From NCBI GenBank assembly GCA_013433145.1, contig CM024179.1, positions 5,167,501 to 5,231,500 on the forward strand: a stretch of DNA of 64,000 bases, in the 5' to 3' direction. Below the pieces are notes generated by a model. That model had not been told where the DNA came from. It did no database searches and saw only the letters and a list, made by a program, of their open reading frames with translations. Each line of letters starts with the position of its first letter. Position 1 is the first letter of the stretch. The position numbers were made by a program, and so were the translations under genes. This DNA is from Ascaris suum (taxonomy: Eukaryota > Nematoda > Chromadorea > Rhabditida > Ascarididae). Shown here piece by piece: positions 10,085 to 25,116 of the stretch.

Positions 10085-11511
10085 TACTTCTTTACAGAAA
10101 GCAGTGCTTTATTTCCAGTTGCCATATTTGCTGCAGTCACTTCTTCAGGTGAAAGGGCCTGCTCTCTACCATTCTTCCCTTCTTCCTCCGATTTGTACCT
10201 CTCCATGCATAGGAGTGAGTTATGATTGCGATTATGGCAGTAGTAGCAATGTTGCATTGCTTTGCAGTCTTGCAGCGAATGTCCCCTTTTCAAACATTTT
10301 GTGCACAATTGAAGTTTGTTCGCTCGCTGAATTCTTTTCTCTGTGGTGCTCTACGAAGAGCAGTCGTGATTCCTGTGTGATTCACCACAGAATGCACATG
10401 GTTTTGACGGCTTTTTCTGTTGTTTTTGCTGAGCGAGAAGCGAAGATGTTTTGATTTGCGGCTGCCTCGGCGTGCTAACAGCTTTCACTTGCTGAGCTCT
10501 TCCGTACGACTGTGCATAGACTAACCCTGCGGTCATAAACTCGCGAAGTTTTGCCCTTAATTTTTCGACGTTCCATTCTGAATCTAACGCCTTGTATTCA
10601 CTAATGCGTCTTTTTATTCGCTGCGAGAGCTTTTGCTCAATTATAAATATCAACAAGGGTGAGTCGAGATTTTCGCCTGCGTGTTCAAGCTGCCTTAATA
10701 TTCTTTCCAGTGCCTGTACGGTTGCCACCAGTTGGGACCCATTGTCACTGGGAAGGTTTTGCAATTCGGCGTGTAAGCTGGCTACTACAACGGCTGGGTT
10801 TCCGTAATTTGATCTTAGCGCAGTTACCACCAAATCAAAGCTGCTTTCACTTATAGCGTAGCCCTGAGCGACGGTTGCCGCTGGGCCTTCAAATAGTGAA
10901 AGCAGATAGTTCAAGCGCTGAATTTTTGGCAAGTGGCCAACAGCAGAATTAAATGTTTCCCAGAATCCAGTCCACTCTTTAGGGTTTCCAGAAAATTTTC
11001 TGAGTTGGATCTGGGACAGAGCAATGTGACTGCCTACGGGTTCTGGAGGCGAAGGAGCAGAGATTGCTTGTAAATTCGAGGACACTTGCGCGATTAGCGG
11101 AGTGGGTAACGAAACCGAAGATTGCAAAGTCTTCAGAACGTCAGTGATATTAGAGATCCTAGCGTTTAGTTGATCAGCAATGGTTTTAGCTTGCTCGCAT
11201 AAATAGAGAAAGCTGTCTAGCTGCATAGCGTAGTCTTCATACGCCTTAGTCTCTGCTTCTGCTGCTCGCGGATCACTCAAAGTGCCCAAGAATTCAAACC
11301 ACTTTTCGTGCTTATTTTCAATTTGCGAAATGAGGCGCATTACAGTCTTCGAGCAATGGCGCAGACAGTCTCTACGTTTTATAAAAGCGGTAATTTGAAA
11401 AGAACTTTCCTGTGTTGTGTCGACATCGTCCTCAGTCGGCGAGATCCTTCCAACCATCGTTTTCAACTCTTGAACCATAGGTTCCAGCCCGGCTTTCATG
11501 CGTCGGGCCAT
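10085..11511 (-). pseudogene. BEL gag (DUF1759-like, zinc knuckles) with premature TAG
   Basis: The ATG at 11511 opens 386 codons. An N-terminal helical region is followed by the BEL gag signature IQLRKFSGNPKEWTGFWETF and LNYLLSLFEGPA near the middle, then a C-terminal zinc-knuckle-like CAFCGESHRNHDC. A TAG at 10351-10353 stops the frame. The same frame reads on through two more zinc-binding motifs, CTKCLKRGHSLQDC and CYYCHNRNHNSLLC, to about 10085, where the frame shifts into the protease. The TAG sits between domains normally translated together. A recoded stop is conceivable, but with so many other lesions decay is the simpler reading. Confidence 0.9.
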
Positions 11512-11609
11512 TTCTCAGCGAATATATTCAGCAGAACCAAACAGTGCGAATTAGCCGCAGAGTACCTTTCGCAGAATCCGAAATTTTGCAGAGTCTGGAG
11601 AAAAATCCG

Positions 11610-11627
11610 GTCCTGCCAGGGTCGCCA
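11610..11627 (-). other. Probable primer-binding site of the BEL element
   Basis: Four bases inside the LTR end, the minus strand reads TGGCGACCCTGGCAGGA. It begins with TGG, complementary to the CCA 3' end of a tRNA, at the position expected for a minus-strand primer site. I cannot assign the tRNA. Confidence 0.6.
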
Positions 11628-11631
11628 AATT

Positions 11632-11912
11632 TGTCGTGAAAGGACGCGGCAAATATATGCGAGAGAAAAGGGGGGTTGCGGGGGGGGAGGGGATGCGAGT
11701 CCCCGCTGAGCGCGTTACGAAAGAGACAGCGACTAAGAGACATCGAGAGTTAAATACACTTACAAGAATGACAACAAAGGAGGAGACATAGAATCTTTAT
11801 CTGAAAAACAAGGTGGAGATTGTATGTTTCCTTTTTCACAAAATCTCCACCGAAATCTTCCTGATCACTTCGCTGGGATTTTGTTTTGACTATTTCGCCG
11901 TTTGACGCGACA
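11632..11912 (-). repeat. 5' LTR of the BEL element
   Basis: This 281-bp LTR begins (plus strand) TGTCGTG and ends CGCGACA, a short terminal inverted repeat with the TG...CA ends of LTRs. It abuts the primer-binding site and lies upstream of gag. Its right half is similar to the solo LTR at 41311-41568, sharing AGGAGGAGACATAGAATC, GAAATCTTCC and CTGGGATTTTGTTTT-like blocks. The adjoining bases AGAGA (11913-11917) would be the target duplication, but the partner copy was not found. Confidence 0.85.
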
Positions 11913-11917
11913 AGAGA

Positions 11918-13515
11918 TCCGTGCCGCAGTTCGCGAAAGTGAGGGATGCTGGATGTCACTAGTTCTCTGCATACATTCCACACGCGCGCTTACGCCACGA
12001 TCGATGCCGACAGAAGTGCTGCTTGCGTACACCACTTGGGGTGCACTAGAACGTTGATCATAATTCCGGACTCACAAAAATCCATCCCGGCTATGACTTC
12101 GACTTTTGAGAGCCGTAGCTCCTCCGGATATTCCAAAAAAATTGTCTCAAACTATAATCTTGAAAACAAACCTGGCTTCATTGATTCACTGTGCAGGTGA
12201 CGGGGCAGTCCGCAAGCGCGCAATGCTCAGTGACACCTGTGGGCAAATGGGCGACAACACACTGTGAGAATCCGAACTGGGAAAGTCTTTATTGCAGTAT
12301 TTAATTGAATTGAGCAAAACCTGTGCGAACAATACTGTGGCGTTTATGCACGATATAATTAACACAATACAGAAACCCGTGAACGATCCGAGTAATGAGT
12401 AAAGAATTAATGAGTAAGCACAGTCATCGATCATGTGATTGATTAACCACACTTTCTACCCATCCTCCGAGTCGCTTTCTTTCAACGACTCCACGTGTTC
12501 GATTGTATCATCCTCGGCTTTTATCTGAAAACTCCACAGATTCTTTCTCAGTCTTTGAACCTCCATCTGTCCGTTTATTTTACTGTTTTTTCGCTTAGCT
12601 TAAAACGCATTGAGGGCACTGTACCGTCCTATCCGTCCTCACACTTCAATTTGTAGGTCTACTATACGGTTCAGATCCATCAGGGGGAGGGTCTGCAAAA
12701 CATCCTTTTACCTCGTAACTCCACTTTCTCGTGACCTGTCTAATTTCCTCTTTCAATGAGACGTCGGAGTTCACGCCCGCAACGAAATTTTCTTCATGGA
12801 ATTGCAGGTAAAACACACGTTTCTCAAAACTACAACTCAGAGACTCAAATGCTTCGAATCTATATGAAAGATTCGCCGTGATAGCGCTTACTCTTTCCTC
12901 ACTATTTAGACGAAGCAGTAATTTTTATATGTGGTGAAATGTTCCAGAAGGAATCATTGATTCTGTATATTCCACTCAAAAATTCGATCGTTCTAACCCG
13001 CATAAACATATTATATAGTTCAATACATAGCAGCATTTGATACTCTTGGTTCACTCTAGGAAAAAAAAAACTGAATCTTCAGACCTCGCAGTCCCCTCGA
13101 GACGAGATGCGTGCCCCCGGAAAATTTTTAATTCGTCTGCAATCCTGGACGCTGGAAGAAAAATCCCATGCCATTTGAATGCGGTAGGGGCGCAGAATTG
13201 CGGACAAATGTGAGCCAGAAAGGGCTCTTGCTATGGGATCAGACATCACATCAACTCTGACTACATTCCTAAGTCTTCCAAAACTTCACAGTTGTATTGT
13301 CATTCAGGGTGCTAATGAAACTTGTCCTTGCAAACAAAGGCAGAGAACTTCTTTCCTCCACTCAGTCAAAATATTCTCTTATGCCATAAAGATGCCTTCA
13401 GTTCATCCAAAGCAGAATGCTCTTCTCGGAGCGTTAATGGTATTTCTTTTTTGGCTCTAACGAATTGAACCAAGAAGTTTCCATTTAGGCGCAAAAGAAC
13501 ACCCGGATTCCAGGG
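11918..13515. other. Intergenic, no gene supported
   Basis: No exon or repeat that I can support. The ORFs here (for example 12186-12452 minus) are short, lack splice signals and resemble no family. Confidence 0.4.
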
Positions 13516-13842
13516 ATGTCTTCGAAAATTTTGAGAGCACTATTTTCTCATAAAGGACAGGAATCACGTAACTGGGTGTTAGAACGAAGGCAGCAAGACG
13601 GTTTCTTCAAAAATCCATACAACCCTCGTTCTTGTAAAATTGGCGAATTCCGTGAAACGTCACGTTTTTTATTGGAATGCCACAAGAGACACGTAGCGTG
13701 GGCGGAAGTCAGGAGGAATTTTCATTTGCAAGGCACCGGCAGTCGTCGGGACTGGACGGAGCGCTGGCAAGCCATTGCTAACAAATCGAATTTGGACATC
13801 AGAGATGGAATGTACCCTACTCACGAAGTGCAGTGTAAATGA
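13516..13842 (+). pseudogene. Possible non-LTR retroelement remnant
   Basis: A 108-codon ORF ends with a segment resembling the zinc-binding tail found after many LINE reverse transcriptases: a Cys, then FRETSRFLLECHKRH, then a Trp-rich stretch. The first Cys pair is incomplete, and no reverse transcriptase motifs are seen upstream. It could equally be a chance ORF. Confidence 0.22.
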
Positions 13843-13855
13843 ATGCGTCACTTAC

Positions 13856-13977
13856 AACAATCGTCGTTGATTTCTGAGTTCGAGCATCGGACAGTGGCTC
13901 CGGAACAGGTTCTGCAGCACTCTGTGACTCGCCTGCTTTAATTGCTTCTTCATCTTCTGTTCTTTGCGTGTTCTTTG
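13856..13977 (-). CDS. Coding exon of an unrecognised minus-strand gene
   Basis: The exon lies between a strong acceptor (acgtttttag above 13977) and a canonical donor (GTAAGTGAC below 13856). In one frame it encodes an acidic, Ser/Ala/Pro-rich peptide (TEDEEAIKAGESQSAAEPVP...) that ends in phase 0 and needs one base from the previous exon. A second frame is also open and basic (RTRKEQKMKKQLKQ). I prefer the acidic frame, without proof. It may belong to the same gene as the exons at 16030-17037, but the phase after 16030 does not match directly, so at least one exon would lie between. Function unknown. Confidence 0.45.
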
Positions 13978-15397
13978 CTAAAAACGTGCAACAAAGTGAT
14001 AACGCTTGCGATAAGCCGTAGTGAAATATAATGGACACGGGAGTAAAACTTCCCGCAGTTTGTGTGGATTTGAGAGGAAAATAAGAAGCCCCTTCTAAAA
14101 AATGAAGAACGGGTAGCGCGAAGCATCAGGTGATGACCGCACAAGTCCATAAGAAAACGTGGGTAGAAAAATGAACAATCCCTGGGCCTCATGGATCCTA
14201 TCTAGGTTGGAATGCGCATGCGCAGCAAGTGGGATCTTTGGTAGAACATTTAGTCAATTGTTCTCGATAAGATTATTGCTAGCTGTACTGCTCTTGATTT
14301 CTCCCGTCTGGGCTGCAATTTTTCTCTTCTCTTTGTCCCTCTGTCATTCATAACTTTCTTTTCATTTCTAAAGGTGATAACTGCCCATCTAGAAGTAAAA
14401 AGTCGAGTAAACTGACGTTGGCAATCTAATTAAACAGTGAAGAGAATCTTCCTCGAAGATGAACTCCAATGAAGATCTCTACGCTTTTTTTGGAGTGCGA
14501 AATTCCCACCAAAACTTTTCTCGGTTTTCGACATAAATAACGCGGCAGACAGGCAACATAAGGGGTGAAACAAAAGCATCTAGTACGGTAAAGCAGACAA
14601 CGAAAAGAGGAGACTGAAAAGCAGGCTGGTGACTGTAGTTGGGTGGCAAAGTTGTGGTTAGATAATAATGGGTGTGCCGGTGAAATAATGTCCGACTGTA
14701 AAGGTGCTCTGTATATCGCAACAATATTACGTGGCAATAATTTTTCGAATGGAAGTTTTTTGCGCATCAGACCGAGAAATGGCTTTTAATGACACCTTTG
14801 CTTCGAAAACTCGGATTCGCAAATGATAATCACTACCATCAGTACGAACGCTTCGAACTTCTCTTCTCCGAAAAAAATTTTGTCCTAAAAAACCGGCTAC
14901 GAATATTCTCTTGTCGTGTTGACGTGAGACAGCTACACATTAGGCAGTTTTCTATCCCAATCTGGGTCTGAGTCACCGTTTCCTGTCCTCAAAGCTCACG
15001 TGCTCCAAGCGCAAAACTATTTCTTTAAGGGAAATTATTTTTAAGGCACGGCAGTTGAGGAAACGTCTACCCAAATGACACACTGCAGATGCCGCAAGGT
15101 GCCATGAAATTGCAGCCGAAGTCCATAATAACTTCTTGACTTATACCATTACGTATAGCTGATTAAAATCGTCACGTTGTTTCACAAACTTTTGCTGATA
15201 GCACAGAAAGGGAAGAAAATGAAAGCTATCACCACTCGTTGCTTTCCACTCAAATCGTCAAACCATCTGATGAGAACTGTCTGATATTATGAGGGGGTAT
15301 GCTACCTGATTTCCCTGGTAAGGTTTATCAAAGTGACTCCTCTAAAAATTAGAGGAAATATTCTAAATTTCTATTGATGGGGTTTTGCTCATTGCAG
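13978..15397. other. Non-coding stretch, probably intron or intergenic
   Basis: I see no supported exon, repeat or RNA gene. Two overlapping minus ORFs at 14426-14767 lack splice signals and resemble nothing. Confidence 0.35.
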
Positions 15398-15562
15398 TTG
15401 CATGAACGTCCAAATACGAGATTTGCAATGGGCGAAAGTAAGGTGCTATGGAGTCGCCATTATGACCTGGCCATCGTTTCCTTCTCGACATATTTGCCGC
15501 CCAATTATTTCGATGTTAAAGAAGGATGGGTGCATACAGAAAATTCGACGGTGACGGGATGA
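15398..15562 (+). CDS. Candidate terminal exon, unrecognised protein
   Basis: After a good acceptor (tgctcattgcag), 54 codons run to a TGA in phase 0. The peptide is well mixed and protein-like (LHERPNTRFAMGESK ... YDLAIVSFSTYLPPNYF). No partner exon was found upstream on the plus strand and no family is recognised. Flanking exons are on the minus strand, so this may be chance. Confidence 0.25.
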   Translation: MHERPNTRFAMGESKVLWSRHYDLAIVSFSTYLPPNYFDVKEGWVHTENSTVTG

Positions 15563-16029
15563 CTGAATTAACGAACGTAGTTCCATGCAATTTACAGTGA
15601 AGCCAAAAAAAAGTTAATGGTGAAGTCCAAAGTTCCGGTAAAAAAGTTCTTAAAAAACTATAAAAAATTAACAAATTGACAGTTAAGAAAATAGTTCTAT
15701 GTGATGAGGCTGTACGATGGAAGAACGTAAAGGCACCAGGACATCAGTTCGCTAGCAGCCGAATCCACAGACATAACGTCGACCCGTCACTTCAAAATGC
15801 ACCAAGACATCAGCACATCTTTTCTCATTTTTCCGTAAGCATTGTTTCTCTGCGCGCTAGCGTCCTAATCCGTTCACTTTACGATGGGTTTTATCACCTC
15901 ATAATTGCGTCGTGCAAATCGGCCGGCGTTTTATCACCTCATAGATGAAGGCGCTACATTAAGGCCGTCGCTGGTAAATCATTTCAAATCATTACTAATG
16001 TGCACAGTGATGAGGTGGCAAACAAAAAC
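15563..16029. other. No gene; 16-bp direct repeat
   Basis: GTTTTATCACCTCATA occurs at 15888-15903 and again at 15928-15943, a 40-bp period. Otherwise probably the intron following the minus-strand exon that ends at 16030. Confidence 0.35.
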
Positions 16030-17037
16030 CAAAAGCATCCGCCAACATTTTTGGTCGTATCCTTGTCCAACGGGAGTCGCTTTGATGTTCCCTTCTTTGG
16101 TCCTTTGGACTGAGGATCTATCGACGAGTCTTGTCGTTTTGATGACTTTCGGCTTCACCTCTCCCTCATCCTCTTCCTCCTCTACCATTGCATTATTTAT
16201 TTTGCAGCCGCAGAACATTCTTTCTCCGACGACAATATTTTTATTGATTGTTTTGTTGTTTTCGTTCGTGCCGTTGTGAACTGTTTCGTTTCTCTCATTT
16301 TTTCGTTGCGAAAGAGTGACTTTTTCTCGACCTGGTGAAATTTGCTGTCCTTTTCGATCTTCTCTATTTTTCCGTTTCCTTCTGAAATCGTGAAAGCTCT
16401 GCGAACACAGTGGGTGTTCCATGTAGAAGGATGAAAGAGTAAGAATAAGAACTACAGCTAATAAGGATTGAATATAAAGATGAGGCTACTGTCAGGCACA
16501 AACTATATCGCTGAGGATCTCACAGATACCCTGTGATTCCTAGAGGGAGAAAACTGTTCTGCGAGAGATGTACATCAAACTTTCTGTTCAATGTTGAGTT
16601 CACATCATCAAGCAATAACTGTGTCCCTCTAGTGGAAAATTTGACGTGGGGTATGCTCTTCTAGTGGAAAGTTTCATTGGAAGATACGTGATGAAGAAAA
16701 CAATCCCGAGCAGTAGCCTCTTGTGGCCGTACTGATTCATGTAGCCGTTTCTTAAAATTCTAAGTGACACACATGCAACCCCTCTAAGTATGCCTTGACA
16801 GTTTCTTCGTTTCTATTCAAACACCTTAATGCTTGAAGTTAGAAGTGTTGGCCCCCTGTTCGTATTAAAACATGGAGTCCCTTGCAAGCTGATAAGCGGC
16901 AGTAAATAAAAAAGTTGAACGTATTGATCGTCAGGACCAGTTTGTTGCGTCTTCTCTTCATGCAGTGAAGAGGGTTGTGATCCTGTGCCAGAAACGTCCA
17001 ATGAAGGTCCAGGTATCCTATTCGAGGAATTCCTTGT
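16030..17037 (-). CDS. Two spliced exons of an unrecognised hydrophilic protein
   Basis: The exon at 16921-17037 (39 codons, acceptor gctgtcttcag) and the exon at 16030-16398 (123 codons, acceptor gtgttcgcag, donor GTTTTTG) are both phase 0 to phase 0, so they join cleanly. The first is Ser/Gly/Pro-rich (SLDVSGTGSQPSSLHEEK). The second starts strongly basic (DFRRKRKNREDRKG), passes an Asn-rich stretch and a FCGCK, then has an acidic run (VEEEEDEGE) and a mixed segment ending KATPVGQGYDQKCW. No domain is recognised; it looks like a disordered regulatory or nuclear protein. Start and end exons are not found. The strong splice sites and long open phase-0 exon support coding; function is unknown. 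Confidence 0.5.
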
Positions 17038-18168
17038 CTGAAGACAGCGCGCATTTTTCAAGAGCGATGATGCAGAACTTTCGATCCGATCCTGGAATGA
17101 TACTTTCTTCTAAGAACAACTCGAACCTTTAGTTCTATGTTTGCTGCAGTTCGCCATAATTTTGTTGGCGGATATTACAAATGCCGGTTACATAAAGAGC
17201 ATCGACGGAACTCTTGAGTAGAAAATCAGAAAGTGATATGCTTAACAATTACTGCAGTGAACGTTATGCGTAAGACTTAAAATGATTGTGTATGCGAAGG
17301 GGGAGTTTTTGGTGGTGGGATTTACCAACAAGAGGCTCTTTAGATTCGGAGAGATAGGAGAAGAGCGGTATACATTCAGCAAAATCAGATTTGGTTCCTT
17401 AGGTGTTCATTTCTTACGTCTCCACGCTTTAAAACCTCCTGTCCCCAGTTTGTGGCGAGGTAGAAGAGGATTGCCCCCAATGGTTTTCCCATTAGCATAC
17501 TACTTTCATTTCTGAGTACCCGAAAACTCCATTCATAGAACCTAGTAACGACCCAAGCACTTTGCAGTTTGATAATTAGGGCGCAACCGGGAGGTATTTG
17601 AACAGAATGAGTGTGCATGATGTTCAGCTTTTCACTTTCACGCGCAATAACTTTGCTTGATCCTTGGTCGTTTCCTTATTTAAGCGGCATCTGATCATGT
17701 TGAGCACACTGTACACATGTGCCTCTGCGCTTTCTCATCTAGCCGCTTATGTTTTTTCTTAGCAACCTTCACAGGTTGACTCTCAGCAGCAAAAAACTTC
17801 CTGACGTTCTCTCCAACACCGTCACTTCCTTACAAGATAGTTTTCTGTCGAAAGTTGGCGCACAAATGACTCATTTGAGCGTTCTGATCACTTCATTGCC
17901 AAAAACAACGGAGGTGCACTTCCGCTCCACAAAACATTTACAGTTCGTTTCAGGGAGCAATTCATACTGAGGGTGGCATATGTGCTTCTCAGGTGCACAG
18001 TCTTGTTATCTTATCTCTGAGACCGCTGTTTCTTCTTAGACCTGAACTCAAAATATGTCGTATCAGCTATGCTGATCATAGAAATAAATATGACAGATTT
18101 ATTATGGTCAATGGACGATGTCCTATTTGCTCGAAGAAATAGTTGGTCATGTATGGCGTTCAAAAAAA
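17038..18168. other. Non-coding stretch, no gene supported
   Basis: It lies between the terminal exon of the membrane-protein gene and the hydrophilic-protein exons. ORFs on both strands (17282-17515 plus, 17385-17618 minus) oppose each other and lack splice support. Confidence 0.35.
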
Positions 18169-18479
18169 CTAAAAATCGATGAGTTTGCACGAAAGAGAAG
18201 CGTGGTTACTGTCGTAGCGCAGCCCGGCTGCTTCAGATGCACGTCTCCGTCGTGACCGGCCGTTTTTGTTTGCACTGGGGACACAATGTATGAGGGCAAT
18301 CAGCAGCGCAATAATCGAAACGAGTGCAGTTGCACTCACAGACAGTGAACTCACAAACAGCAACATCAGCATTACGGAACGACCGTTTCGCTGCCATGTT
18401 TCGTAGAAAACAATTTGTTTGTAGAGGAGCTTCCTCACTTTTATCCTCCTCACTCTCTTCGAAATGAACTGCAAGTCCG
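18169..18479 (-). CDS. Candidate terminal exon of a single-pass membrane protein
   Basis: From an acceptor (ttttcattag above 18479), an open frame runs about 102 codons to TAG at 18169. A basic N-terminal part (KRVRRIKVRKLLYK) is followed by a transmembrane-length hydrophobic stretch (VMLMLLFVSSLSVSATALVS, continuing IIALLIALI), then a basic tail (GRSRRRRASEAAG). This could be a C-terminal anchor with a short basic tail. The overlapping frame is also open for about 80 codons and is cysteine-rich (CECNCTRFDYC, CPQCKQKRP). I prefer the membrane frame because it continues to the exon end, but the choice is not secure. No family recognised. Confidence 0.35.
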
Positions 18480-20400
18480 CTAATGAAAATGAAGGGTGGC
18501 TTACGCAAATGCAATGCGATACCAGCTTAATCGCAATGTGCACTGAAACCAGCGCACATCAGCGATGGACGACTATGTGACTGCATTTCATGCAACTTTA
18601 TTTGCATATTTTGTTAGGAACAAGCATTCGGTCACCAACTGCCCACCAGACTTTCATGTGCAACATCTATGCGGCATAAAATTGCCAACTAAAAACGCAA
18701 AAGAATTTCTCGGCAAACCTGATTGCACTGCTGCCCATCATTAACATGCCGAGCAGCTTACTATGGAAGCCGTTACGATATCCGCTTTCGCAATACCCAT
18801 ATGATCAAGAGGTTTCAGATACCTCTAGGAAAATTAAAGTATGCGAAAAAGTAAATATGACCTCTGAGTGATCCTGCCGCCATTCTTCCTTGTGAGTTGC
18901 TCCGTGTGATCCGATTGGCACCAGATGAAAACCCCGCTCGATGCCAAATTTCCACCCTACACTTCACCACTTTCCACCAATTTTCAAGCAAATCCAAATT
19001 TTTCCCATTTCAAACCTCAAATTACTTCTGATTTTTAGCTGATCAATGCGAATGATGCGTCGATAAGTTCATGTACATAATGTTCCCTCCCTCACCCCTC
19101 CCCACGTTTAAAAGAGTCGCTGCGACATGCAATACAGCACCTGTCGCTATTCGCGAAATGCATCATCGCGGCTCATTGAAGCCAGCGTGCAGCAAAAAAG
19201 GGCTAGCCGCCTCAGCGGCACCAACGACAAGCGGAAGCGATGATGCATCCAGCGGAAACAGAAGTGCAAAAGCTAGACGTTTCAATAGAACAAAGGTGAC
19301 GTTGCATACATTAGAAGAAATTGAAGGCGGAGCCAGGCGGAGCAGCGGAAACTGCCCGACCAAAAATTCGGCATTCGGGTTGTGCTGAGTCGTCCAGGGA
19401 GGAGCCCCTGGTCAGGAGCTTAAGGTAGCTCCTGTTTTGCTGTCTGCCTTCCCATCGTCAAAGTATCATAATTTCTGTGCACTCTTTGCTGTTCGTAATA
19501 TCGCACGCACTGTATTTCGCTTGATCAACGCTACTTCGGCTGTAAATCGGGCTGCATCGCCTCAACGAATTATTGAACGTAAGTCGCAAACTCTTAAAGA
19601 AAAGATTTTCTTTTTTCTTCGTTCAGTACAGCACCGGTGGCTCTCGAGCTCAGAATCCCGAACTAAAGCGAACTTGCAAAAGTACGTAAAAAATGGCTGC
19701 CACATGCGACGGTTGTCAGCAGCGATTGCCGAGAACAGTACTCTCTGCACTCCCGAGATTTCCACTGGACATCCTAGCCCCAGCTACGGATATAAGCGCT
19801 GCAAGTTGAAGCAGGCCGCTGCAACGCTCTCTGATGTTCCATGAGACTTTTCCTGAACATTCATCTGCGTCTGTATCAATTATCCGTCCTGTTGTAACTT
19901 AGTGCTTTCATATCAGTGGCTGATTTTAGTATTTGCACCTCGAAAGGTTTGATCAATGTTGTAACTGGCGACGGTGGTCCGTTTGTAGGCAGAGGTCAAG
20001 AGCCGATAAGCGTCGGTCGACGCCGATATGAGATGGCATAAACTACATATGAGAAGTAGTTTACGGAGGAGCATAATCTACATAGCCCCCCAAAACACGT
20101 ATCGGACAAAATGCACCCAAACGGGGTGGAGGCCGATTTGTATAGGCCCTAGAGATCGTTTGGGGCGGCACGATAGCATACAAGTTGATCGGTGACATTC
20201 TGTGAAGAAAAGCAAAAGGAGAATCGACTATTCGAATAAATGTGATCTCTGCATTGTTGGATCACAAGTAGATATATTGGGTTGGCTCTTCGGTGCCACA
20301 AATAGAAAGAAATCTTTGCGTCGCGATAGTCTAAATGTATTTATTTTGTCGTTATACATTTGTAAATGAGCTGCCTTTGGCGTCCATTCACTTCATTTGA
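18480..20400. other. Intergenic, hairpins and unsupported ORFs
   Basis: It contains a plus ORF at 19071-19388, followed six bases later by two tandem hairpins (19394-19433), a second plus ORF at 19437-19844 without splice or family support, and an 8-bp-stem hairpin at 20039-20063. No gene can be named. Confidence 0.35.
19394..19433. other. Two tandem perfect hairpins
   Basis: CCAGGG (394-399) pairs with CCCTGG (406-411) around a 6-nt loop. Two bases later AGGAGCT (414-420) pairs with AGCTCCT (427-433), again around a 6-nt loop, followed by GTTTTGCTG. Function unknown. Confidence 0.55.
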
Positions 20401-20429
20401 CGACATATCATGTTTGATCGGATAGGTCT

Positions 20430-20893
20430 TCGAATCAGACATCCGCTTTTTGAGGAGACTTTGATCATCCTCAAATTCGTCTTCGGACCCAAGATATCGT
20501 CGGACTGAAGATATTGCTGTTCAAGCAGCGTTATCACTATTTGAAGCTTGTCAGGAACCGGCAAGAGAACGTCACGACATGCAACAGCATCGTCAACCGG
20601 AACGGCGAGAACTTTAGTTTGGGGAACTCAGCGCAGAGCAGTTCAAGCGCCTCGTTTGCGTGTGCGTGCTCCAATCGCCAGCAGAGGGCTAGCGAGTATC
20701 GACATTGTTTGCTCAACAGGATTGATATGAACGCGAATTTGACGCGCAGTGACCTCATGGCTGAATATAGACAGCTCGACAGTATCATGCACGACAATAA
20801 CATGGTCGAGGACTCGAGCGCGATCAGGGCGATCAATGTTGCGATAGTCCTGATCAAGCAGAAATGCTTCAAACGGAAGACGCCAAAGGGGTG
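20430..20893 (+). pseudogene. Ty3/gypsy gag remnant
   Basis: The ORF at 20514-20893 reads LFKQRYHYLKLVRNRQENV, then IVNRNGENFSLG, and later YRHCLLNRIDMNANLTRSDL and LDSIMHDNNMVEDSS. The order and spacing match the gag domain of nematode Ty3/gypsy elements, in which FxxRYxCLxL, the IVNRECExFKL block, an IRTRILxKIEQNPxLTL block and LxNLKHDTxMVE occur. Just upstream, in another frame, EETLIILKFVFGPK matches the preceding gag helix, so a frameshift separates them. No zinc knuckle, protease, RT or LTR was found nearby. It is a short dead fragment on the plus strand. Confidence 0.65.
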
Positions 20894-21320
20894 ATATAAG
20901 CAGACCGCTTTTTATTGTTTGATCGGTTTGGTAAGACGTCCTTTAAGCAAACTGTTCACTTCCTTGCACGCCCTACCGAGATGCTTACTACATCTGCTGC
21001 CATCACCTTTTCGGCTTTAAAGACTCAAGCGATGCCGCCGTCTGAGGATGAGCCGCAGTGCAAAATCATCGCCTTCTCCGATCGCTAATCTGATCACCAT
21101 ACGTCCATTTGGATGTCAATCTTCTTGACAAGAAATAAAGATATTCCACACGAACGGCCTTTCGCAAAACGTTCTCAGGAACTCACAGGCCAAATCACAT
21201 GAGCCACCTTAATATTTTTCATCTATAACGTTGGAATATAGACGTACTGAGTTCGATGTCACCCTTGGCTACTCCATCGTTAAAGTTTTCTCACACTTTC
21301 CTTTCGTAAATTTTTAACAT

Positions 21321-25116
<3,796 letters not shown>

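Larger units (their letters stand above)
4236..11912 (-). mobile_element. Decayed BEL/Pao LTR retrotransposon with env-like tail
   Basis: The order on the minus strand is LTR, primer-binding site, gag (DUF1759-like, zinc knuckles), aspartic protease, reverse transcriptase, RNase H-like region, integrase with C-terminal domain, then an env-like region. This is the BEL/Pao arrangement. Env-bearing BEL elements such as Cer7 are known in nematodes. The single ancestral gag-pol frame is broken by frameshifts near 10085, 9828, 8330, 7600 and 6410, and by in-frame stops at 10351 (TAG), 8994 (TGA), 7115 (TGA) and about 6949 (TGA). Only the LTR at the high-coordinate end is visible; the low-coordinate boundary is set by the last env-like ORF. 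The copy cannot make a full polyprotein. Confidence 0.85.
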
